From Phialophora verrucosa (Eukaryota > Ascomycota > Eurotiomycetes > Chaetothyriales > Herpotrichiellaceae): DNA of 64,000 nt. A program made the position numbers and the translations under genes. The stretch lies in the NCBI GenBank assembly GCA_002099365.1, contig MSED01000001.1, forward strand, positions 2,418,001-2,482,000, given 5' to 3'. Below the pieces are notes generated by a model. That model was not told where the DNA came from, ran no database searches, and saw only the letters and a program-made list of their open reading frames with translations. Shown here piece by piece: positions 57,601-64,000 of the stretch; position 1 is the stretch's first letter; every line of letters begins with the position of its first letter.

Positions 57601-57987
57601 CGTAGGCGATCTGAATGCGCTCGTCCGGTTATGACGGTGTATTGAGCGGGGCTATTGTAGGCATACAAGCCATCGACAGCATATTGATAGCATATCCTTC
57701 TCAACGTGTCGCTCCAGACGGCGTGTTGTTGATAAAGTCTCCCTCATGCGAATCTGCCGCAACTGCTTGCGGAACTGGAGGGTCGTCAGGCTGCGCTGCC
57801 CTCGATTCTCCAGAATTGGCGATGCGCTCGGCTAAAGCGCGGAAGAGGCTGTCCGGCGATCGCCCACTTGCGTTCCCCCTGCTTCCGGCTAGTCAGGAAC
57901 GATCTGTGGCACCGCTTTTTGGGGGGATTTCACTAAGTCGTCACGCAAATTTGAAATTTCAAGCACTCAACCGTAAAAGAAAACAAC
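57601..57987. promoter_or_regulatory. Shared divergent promoter of MIS4 and RPA12
   Basis: 387 bp between two opposing start codons, with no coding potential. Both genes serve growing or dividing cells, but common control is only inferred from position. Confidence 0.5.
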
Positions 57988-58359
57988 ATGGTCGCAATAG
58001 GAAGCCTGCTTTTCTGCGATTCTTGCGGCTCGCTCTTGCCGCGAATAGTGCCCGGCGAAAACAAAGACGACATGGTCAAATGCGACGATTGTTTCCAATA
58101 CACCAAAGACACTTCCTCCAAGGTTATCACTTCCAAATCCAAGCCTAGTGCTTTCCCATCGGCATTACGAGCGAAACACTCAGAAGTACAGGCAGTGAAC
58201 GCTGAGGATCTGCAAGTTGAAGCCGTCATTTCCAGGGAATGCCCAGAGTGCCACAGAACCGAGATGTTCTACCACACTAAGCAATTACGGAGTGCCGATG
58301 AAGGCACGACAGTCTTCTACAGATGCGAATGCGGTTTTAAGGATGTTCAGAACAATTAG
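57988..58359 (+). CDS. RPA12: DNA-directed RNA polymerase I subunit RPA12 (A12.2)
   Basis: Single exon, 123 residues, normal length. This small zinc-ribbon subunit of Pol I supports transcript cleavage, proofreading and termination during rRNA synthesis in the nucleolus. The N-terminal ribbon has Cys10/Cys13 (LLFCDSCGSLL) and Cys32/Cys35 (VKCDDCFQ). The C-terminal TFIIS-like ribbon has Cys85/Cys88 (ECPECHRTEM) and the catalytic hairpin QLRSADEG at 99-106, which carries the acidic pair that reaches the polymerase active site. The last zinc pair is spaced Cys113-x-Cys115 (YRCECGF) rather than the usual C-x2-C. Its stop lies 37 bp from the stop of the convergent LIA1 gene. Confidence 0.95.
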   Translation: MVAIGSLLFCDSCGSLLPRIVPGENKDDMVKCDDCFQYTKDTSSKVITSKSKPSAFPSALRAKHSEVQAVNAEDLQVEAVISRECPECHRTEMFYHTKQLRSADEGTTVFYRCECGFKDVQNN

Positions 58360-58396
58360 ATATTGAAAGCCAACCACGCTGTTGTGATTCTCCCGA

Positions 58397-59389
58397 TCAT
58401 GCCGCGGCGGCTGTTGGCACAGTGGCGTACTCCATTTCGCCATTCTTCTCGTACTCGGCCATATCGAGAGCAACCACCACGCTCTCGCGGACCACCTGCT
58501 CAGGATCGTTCAAAAACTTCTTTAACAAATCTTCTACGCCAGGCTCTTCACCTAGACTGCCAAGAGCTTCTGCGGCCTCGTGTCGAACCATGCTCTCTTC
58601 CTTGGAGTTCTCCAGCACAGCCGACAAAGCAGGTATTGAGGCGGGATGCGAAAGTTGACCGAAAACGAATGCGACTTCATGTCGGAACAGTGCTGATGGG
58701 TCTTTGAAGCCAGAAGCTAGTGCATGAATAGCTGGTTCGGCCGTGGGAAGGTCTGGTGGAGAGGCAAGGTCCCGGAGCGCAAACATCGCTCGGTATCGCT
58801 GGAAAAGAGGCAACGACGTGTCAAGGAGTGTCTGTTGTAGATCCGGTATTGAGGGTGCCTCTGTAGATGAGGGCAATGGAGGTGCAGGATCGATGGAGGC
58901 GAAGTCGCTAGATTTGAGGGCTTCGGTCTTGCGACTCTCAGAGTGTGCCCATTCGATGCGATCCACGGCAATGTCGCATGTCTCTCGAATTACCACCGGT
59001 TCCGTCTCGTCATCTTTCATCTGTTTCATGATTTGTAGACTTGAAAGGTCTCCCAGAGCACCCAGTGCCTCAGCCGCTTCATGTCTGCACATTGCATCTT
59101 CCGATCTGTTCTCAAGTACTGCGCGTAAGAACGGTACTGCGCCTAAGTTCTTGGTCTGGCCTAGACAGTATGCCAGCTCATGTTTCAGCAAAGCAGAGGG
59201 TGATGTGAAGGCTGCTGCAATCGCTTCTATGGCTGCAGCGGCTTGCGGGCCGGGATTTTGGGAAGCAACATGTTTCAAGGAGAAGAGGGCGCGGAATCGA
59301 CGGGCCAGAGGGACATCCTCGGCCGTGAGATCTTTTCGTAGTATGGAGATGGAGTCTGCTGAGCTCTCATCGGTGCTAGGCGATGCCAT
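58397..59389 (-). CDS. LIA1: Deoxyhypusine hydroxylase
   Basis: Single exon, 330 residues. The frame extends upstream, but the first ATG with family-like sequence is at 59389 (MASPSTDESSADSISILRKD). The enzyme completes hypusine formation on translation factor eIF5A, hydroxylating deoxyhypusine in the cytosol with a di-iron centre. It is a HEAT-repeat protein in two symmetric halves; all four His-Glu iron-binding pairs are present: His70-Glu71 (LLKHELAY), His103-Glu104 (CRHEAAEAL), His237-Glu238 (FRHEVAF) and His270-Glu271 (VRHEAAEAL). Divergent from DIM1 with 304 bp between starts, convergent with RPA12. Confidence 0.97.
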   Translation of the reverse strand: MASPSTDESSADSISILRKDLTAEDVPLARRFRALFSLKHVASQNPGPQAAAAIEAIAAAFTSPSALLKHELAYCLGQTKNLGAVPFLRAVLENRSEDAMCRHEAAEALGALGDLSSLQIMKQMKDDETEPVVIRETCDIAVDRIEWAHSESRKTEALKSSDFASIDPAPPLPSSTEAPSIPDLQQTLLDTSLPLFQRYRAMFALRDLASPPDLPTAEPAIHALASGFKDPSALFRHEVAFVFGQLSHPASIPALSAVLENSKEESMVRHEAAEALGSLGEEPGVEDLLKKFLNDPEQVVRESVVVALDMAEYEKNGEMEYATVPTAAAA

Positions 59390-59693
59390 CTTATATCGTG
59401 CCACCGGTACCAGCGTAAGTGAGATGTCATGCCATATTAGAAGCAAAGCCCGCGCAGCCCGAGGCCCTCGACTGTGGCGCTCAAACTTTTTTTGCGGGGG
59501 GCGCATGCCGTTATCGATAAGGCTGGCGTACTGCCAAGCCACAGCCTCGCGATCACGATCGTCACAGCCTAGAGAATCCCAAACATTCCTTCGCTTTCTT
59601 CCCTTTCAAACAATCCTTACCTCCCTCCACGACTTAGCGACAACACAAGCAACGCAGCGGCACATAATCATCGATTGAATTACTGCTCCCAAC
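59390..59693. promoter_or_regulatory. Shared divergent promoter of LIA1 and DIM1
   Basis: 304 bp between two opposing start codons. A pyrimidine-rich run (about 59585-59630) precedes DIM1. No coding potential. Confidence 0.5.
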
Positions 59694-60125
59694 ATGGGTT
59701 CCGTCGTCATTCCCCACTTGGTCACTGCCTGGCACGTCGACCAGGCTATCCTTTCCGAGGACGAACGACTCGTGGTCATACGCTTCGGCCGCGACTGGGA
59801 TCCCGACTGCATGCGCCAGGACGAGGTGCTCTACAAAGTCGCCGAACGTGTCAAGAACTTTGCCGTCATCTACGTCTGCGACCTTGATCAGGTTCCCGAT
59901 TTCAAGCAAATGTACGAACTCTACGACCCTGTCACCCTGATGTTCTTCTTCCGCAACAAGCACATGATGTGCGACTTTGGCACGGGCAACAACAACAAGC
60001 TGAACTGGGTGCTGGAAGACAAGCAAGAACTCATTGACATTATTGAAACCATCTACAAAGGTGCCAAGAAGGGCAGGGGCCTGGTGGTGTCACCGAAGGA
60101 CTACTCGACCAGATACCGATACTAA
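59694..60125 (+). CDS. DIM1: U5 snRNP thioredoxin-fold protein Dim1/Dib1 (TXNL4A)
   Basis: Single exon, 143 residues, identical in length to most family members and very strongly conserved: HLVTAWHVDQAILSEDERLV, VVIRFGRDWDPDCMRQDEVL, YDPVTLMFFFRNKHMMCDFG and the C-terminal GRGLVVSPKDYSTRYRY. It is a core component of the U4/U6.U5 tri-snRNP that holds the spliceosome inactive before activation. The thioredoxin fold lacks the CxxC redox pair (WDPDC instead), as expected. No introns, although most fungi have some in this gene. Confidence 0.98.
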   Translation: MGSVVIPHLVTAWHVDQAILSEDERLVVIRFGRDWDPDCMRQDEVLYKVAERVKNFAVIYVCDLDQVPDFKQMYELYDPVTLMFFFRNKHMMCDFGTGNNNKLNWVLEDKQELIDIIETIYKGAKKGRGLVVSPKDYSTRYRY

Positions 60126-61308
60126 AAGTAAAGGTCAAAAGCCATTAGGAGCCGAAACAGACCGAACCGGGTTGTCCCGTGTATTTTGGGGTCAAGCACG
60201 GCACCGAACCGGCCTGGACCGTGCTGGGCCTGCTTAATCTAACAGGGCGACCTCGAGCGCATGATTTGAAGGGTGATGAGATGATCCGGACCTCGACGGA
60301 GTCAGTCACATTCAACCTCACCAGGGACACAAGGGGCACAGCACGGCGTCAGAAAGGAATGCTTGGAGGAGTTTGTGGTTGGTCTCACTTAACGATCGGT
60401 CATACAATGATATTTTGCTGACAAAAACCGCATCTTCAAGTCTTTCATGGTGCTCACCCTCCACTTGCCAGGTACGCAATCCTTCGTAAGCCAGCCCTCG
60501 AAGACCAGGTCTTTTTCTCCGTTGAGGCCCGAACAAAGGCTGATGTCCTCCATATGTGGGTTGTCTCCTCTGCCACAGCGTAGTTACTGTTCCCAACATC
60601 TGTGATCCTGCCTGCGCGTCGATGCCAAGTGACCACCTAACTACACAGTACCAGAGCAAACACAGAAATAGTCCTAGTTCTCATCTACGCAATGATCACA
60701 CCTTCGCGTCTCGACAAGCGTCTTTCTGATATTTCCTGATATACGAGAGCCACGTGACGATACGTGCCACGCCAATGTATCCCGGCTCCGAAATTGGAGG
60801 CAGAGTGGGCTAGTGGTGACACTGGGAGAAGAAGTGGCACCAGTGGGGGTCATGAGATGAGATGCGACGCGCCCGATTTCCCTTTGCAGAGGTTCGTTCC
60901 ATTTCACCGCGAACTGGTCAATTGCATCTGGCCACCTTTACCGCTTCTTTCAAAACTGCAACTTCAGACTCCCTACTCCACTGGTTCATGCATGGCTTAA
61001 GACCATTTTACCCGGGTTGCATGTCTCGTAGGTGCTTCTCTTCTTCCCTCACGTATACGGACTCCCCGCTATGAACTTTTCCGTCCGGCTGTCGGTTCGG
61101 TGGCGCCCATGCGACCATTTGGTCTTATATCGTGGCCTTTCCATTGAGACCTCCATGAGCCTCTGCAGCGAGTTCACTACCCTACCGAGCTATCGCTAGC
61201 GATCGTTCTCACCTACGGAGCCTTACGCAGAGGAGGCACGTTCGGCCGCCCCTTCGCTGCGCTGCACTCGCCCCTACCCTCCTGCACCACCCACACCTCT
61301 CCGCCGCT
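60126..61308. other. Intergenic region between DIM1 and GPI12
   Basis: 1.2 kb, no supported gene. Short direct GACCGG/ACCGAACCGG-like repeats occur just after DIM1 (about 60160-60230) and may be in its 3' untranslated region. A GPI12 promoter is expected at the right end. Confidence 0.4.
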
Positions 61309-62379
61309 ATGGCCTTCGCAACAGTCCTCACCTTTACCCTCGTCCCCGTCCTAGTCTTCGTACTATGGCACCTCACTTCGACGACCCTCCCACCGATCCC
61401 GCCGGTCTTGCGCAACAAGCGCATCATCCTGCTCATCGCCCACCCGGACGACGAGTCGATGTTCTTCTCCCCGACCCTCCAAGCGCTGACACACCCTTCG
61501 TTGCAAAACCACCTGAAGATCCTATGCATGAGCACCGGCGACAGCGAAGGCCTGGGCGCAACCCGGCGCGTTGAGCTCGAGAAGGCAGCCGTAACACTAG
61601 GCGTGCGACGGAAGGAAGACGTCTTCGTGCTCGACGACGAACGGTTCAAGGACGGCATGACCCAAGACTGGAAACCCGAAGACATCTCGCGTGTCTTGGC
61701 CAGCGCATTTGCGCCGCACCTCAACGGCGGGTCGTCCGCCACTTCCACATCCACTCCCGCGAGACCATGCGCGGAATCCAGCTCGGACAAAGAAAAAGAA
61801 AACGAGAAGGACAAGGGCAAGGACAAGAAGAAGGCCACCAAGTCGTCACCGTCCTCGAAACACACAAAGGCCTCCTCCCGCCCCCTGACCGCCACGGGCC
61901 CGACCCCGCCCGCCGCGGCGCCCAAAGAGCCCGACGGCCCCAGAGCCACGATCGACGTGCTCATCACGTTCGACGCCGACGGCATCTCCTCCCACCCGAA
62001 CCACAAGGCGCTCTACCACGGCGCCGTGCTCTTCGTGCAGAAAATCATGCGCGGCCACAGCGGCTACGCGTGCCCCGTCTCGCTGTACGTGCTGCCCTCG
62101 ATCAACATCGTGCGGAAATACTCGTTCATTCTGGACGCGGTGCCGACGTTCGTGAGCGGGATTTACGCGTCCATCTTCGGCAAATTGCTCGGCGGCAGGG
62201 CGCCGGCCAAGGACGAAAGAGTCGTGTTCGTCAACGACGTGGTGCGGTACTGGAAGGCGAGGGAGGCCATGGTCAGCGGGCATCAGAGCCAGATGGTGTG
62301 GTTCCGCTGGGGTTGGATCGGGCTGGGACGATATATGGTGGTGAATGATTTAAGGAGGGAGAGGGTCATCGCGACCTGA
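61309..62379 (+). CDS. GPI12: N-acetylglucosaminyl-phosphatidylinositol de-N-acetylase (PIG-L/Gpi12)
   Basis: Single exon, 356 residues. The enzyme removes acetate from GlcNAc-PI, the second step of GPI-anchor synthesis, on the cytosolic face of the ER. An N-terminal membrane helix (residues 2-21, MAFATVLTFTLVPVLVFVLW) anchors it. The zinc/active-site motif AHPDDE is at 44-49, followed by STGDSEGLGATRRVELEKAA. The second catalytic region is TFDADGISSHPNHKALYHGA, and the end (MVSGHQSQMVWFRWGWIGLG RYM region) carries the family HxSQ..WFR motif. Between the two catalytic regions (about residues 143-206) there is a low-complexity Ser/Lys/Pro insertion absent from the usual family core, probably a surface loop. 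Confidence 0.95.
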   Translation: MAFATVLTFTLVPVLVFVLWHLTSTTLPPIPPVLRNKRIILLIAHPDDESMFFSPTLQALTHPSLQNHLKILCMSTGDSEGLGATRRVELEKAAVTLGVRRKEDVFVLDDERFKDGMTQDWKPEDISRVLASAFAPHLNGGSSATSTSTPARPCAESSSDKEKENEKDKGKDKKKATKSSPSSKHTKASSRPLTATGPTPPAAAPKEPDGPRATIDVLITFDADGISSHPNHKALYHGAVLFVQKIMRGHSGYACPVSLYVLPSINIVRKYSFILDAVPTFVSGIYASIFGKLLGGRAPAKDERVVFVNDVVRYWKAREAMVSGHQSQMVWFRWGWIGLGRYMVVNDLRRERVIAT

Positions 62380-62731
62380 AAGATGGGGTCCTCGGTACAA
62401 TGCAAGGGTGGGCGTGGGCGGGCGCGGAAAGGAGTCACGGGTATCTCTCCCTCAACTTGGCTGGGGTAGGTGGGTGGCTTCTTGTGCTCCTGTTCTATTA
62501 TGATATCCCCCCAATTTTTTGGTTGCACACTGCACATTGCACGTCGAACGTCGCACCGCGCGTGCCTCTTTTCTCGTCTGGGAGATTGGGATCGAATTTT
62601 CAAGATACACCACACAGATAGGGTAATGCTTCCTTGCACCATTATGTACAGACGCAAATCACGTTGATGTTACAATCGCGCATGTTACTAAAGTCATGCC
62701 ACTCTCGCGCTGCGATTCGACTGCTCGCCGT
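62380..62731. other. Convergent 3' spacer
   Basis: 352 bp between the stop codons of GPI12 and the minus-strand gene at the right edge. No gene seen. Confidence 0.45.
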
Positions 62732-63994
62732 TCATTCATCCTTGCCGTCAGCCTCGCCATCCACCTTCGAGCCGTCCTCATCCAGTTCCCACCACTCCTG
62801 CTGTTGCTTGGATGATGGCTTGTGATCAAACATGCCGCCCCAAGGACTCCAACGCTCGGAAAGGTGATCGGCTCCTGGCATCCCCACAACGCTGGTGGCA
62901 ACTTGCGGGTCGCCCAGCCTCTCCTGCCTCAATGCCGACTCATACTGCATCACCCAGTCACTTAGACGGCCCGAGGTATCATTCTCTACCTCGGCTTGGA
63001 ATGATGCAATGTACGGTCCTTTGCGGTGAATAAATTCGGTCGCGTGCCGCAATCGAAGAGGCGAATATGTGTCGAGCAGCAAGCGCATTGAGCCTGTTCT
63101 TGTGGTTTGCATGCTGTTGGCAGATTGGATGGCTGCGTGACGGAAGTCTCTTCCCCATAACCGGACGTGGCCCGTTGGCGTGTAATAGCTGAGGATATTG
63201 GGGAGCCAATCCCGCCATTCGGTGATCAGATCGGGTATGCCTCGATATGGCCAGTCAGTCCCCTCGTCCGTAGATGTCCAGCTTTTCTTCTTGAAGGTGT
63301 TGCGAACGCCAATTGAAATGAGTTGGATGTGACAGTCCAAATGTAGCGAGGCCATGATGTACCGGCGTTTGAGTTCGAGAAATTCAGCGGAGGGTAGGCC
63401 ATCGGAGAAGATGAGGTGGTAGTCTTCGTGTGCGATCCAGCGACGCATTTCGTCATATAGTTCAGAGAGACGGGTCCTCTCTTCTTCGAGCAGTCCCATG
63501 CACTCGCGGAGGTCGTACACCGCTCCGAAAAGTTGTTTGGCCACAGACCGGGCTTTGAAGCGGAAGATAAGGTCCACGATTTTGGGTTTGACGTTGTATG
63601 GTTCATTGTGGAAGACGTGGTAGACTGATTCAACCGCTCTCCTGGCGACGCGGCCTTCGCCAAAGCCTCTTTCAACCCGGGACTTTCTGTGTTGGATAGA
63701 CAAGACGTATGTCCACTCGAGCAAAAGGGTCCAGGTGTAACCCGGGATTTCTAGATTGTAGTTCCGGGAGATGTAATCGAGGAGCATGCCGCCAAGCGCG
63801 ACTTCATTGTTCGTGCAGAAGACATGCACGACGGTTGTGAGCAACCGGCCAGAAGGTCGGAGCGGTGAGCCTTCTTCGTAAAAGGTCGGACTTTCCAATT
63901 CCTCCTCATCGAATTTGTCTAGAGCATCGACGTCGATATTCCACACCGATTTCAAAACGCTCTTGACACTACCCAGGTCGCCTTCACGACCCAT
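62732..63994 (-). CDS. Uncharacterised fungal protein (may extend past the right edge)
   Basis: At least 420 residues in one open frame. The ATG at 63994 is only two codons from the window edge and the frame is still open there, so the true start may be further out. The codon use and length leave little doubt that it is coding. It is mostly helical and hydrophilic, with no signal peptide or membrane helix. Noticeable segments: CTNNEVALGGMLLDYISRNY, a Trp-rich stretch (YTWTLLLEWTYVL), an Arg/Glu-rich helical region around residues 115-210, and SMRLLLDTYSPLRLRHATEF. The C-terminal 50 residues are acidic and disordered. I do not recognise a domain and give no function. Confidence 0.75.
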   Translation of the reverse strand: MGREGDLGSVKSVLKSVWNIDVDALDKFDEEELESPTFYEEGSPLRPSGRLLTTVVHVFCTNNEVALGGMLLDYISRNYNLEIPGYTWTLLLEWTYVLSIQHRKSRVERGFGEGRVARRAVESVYHVFHNEPYNVKPKIVDLIFRFKARSVAKQLFGAVYDLRECMGLLEEERTRLSELYDEMRRWIAHEDYHLIFSDGLPSAEFLELKRRYIMASLHLDCHIQLISIGVRNTFKKKSWTSTDEGTDWPYRGIPDLITEWRDWLPNILSYYTPTGHVRLWGRDFRHAAIQSANSMQTTRTGSMRLLLDTYSPLRLRHATEFIHRKGPYIASFQAEVENDTSGRLSDWVMQYESALRQERLGDPQVATSVVGMPGADHLSERWSPWGGMFDHKPSSKQQQEWWELDEDGSKVDGEADGKDE

Positions 63995-64000
63995 GGCGAC

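Overview
The window is nuclear DNA of a filamentous ascomycete (Pezizomycotina, probably Eurotiomycetes and perhaps Chaetothyriales; the class is an inference from gene style, not proven). The evidence is short GT-AG introns of about 46-110 nt with CTRAC branch points, compact housekeeping genes that match fungal families over their full length, a fungal-specific transcription-factor domain, and fungus-only families (DUF6594, PigL_N-like, AIM6). All gene models below were read by eye; splice sites were chosen by frame, GT/AG and family continuity.

Layout. 1-11.9 kb is accessory-like: the start of a DUF6594 protein running off the left edge, two retropepsin-like genes (the second with its catalytic motif lost and a 12-bp minisatellite tail), and a PigL_N/ankyrin-like protein, separated by long gene-free stretches. 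11.9-28 kb is a conserved block mostly on the minus strand: PRP46 (splicing), an AIM6-like phosphodiesterase, a large orphan membrane protein, a seven-exon zinc formaldehyde/alcohol dehydrogenase, importin-alpha, and on the plus strand POT1 (telomere capping). 28.0-34.7 kb is a 6.7 kb stretch with no convincing gene; its right end is probably the long leader of an ADR1-type zinc-finger regulator (34.7-38.3 kb). Then come NHA1 (Na+/H+ antiporter), a tRNA-Gln gene, URB1 (60S ribosome assembly), an external NAD(P)H dehydrogenase, MIS4/SCC2 (cohesin loader), RPA12 (Pol I), deoxyhypusine hydroxylase, DIM1/DIB1 (U5 snRNP), GPI12 (GPI anchors) and an unrecognised protein at the right edge.

No operon or biosynthetic cluster is present. 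The housekeeping genes share tight divergent promoters (MIS4/RPA12, 387 bp; LIA1/DIM1, 304 bp; SRP1/POT1, 541 bp) or converge (RPA12 and LIA1 stop codons are 37 bp apart).

The standout observation is the tRNA-Gln(CTG) gene at 44174-44313. Besides a normal 11-nt intron after position 37, its D-stem is split between positions 24 and 25 by a 57-nt insert that looks exactly like a fungal spliceosomal intron: it starts GT, carries a perfect TACTAAC 12 nt before its end, and ends AG. Removing it restores a perfect tRNA cloverleaf. This is either a tRNA with an unusual second intron, or a tRNA gene hit by an intron-like insertion.
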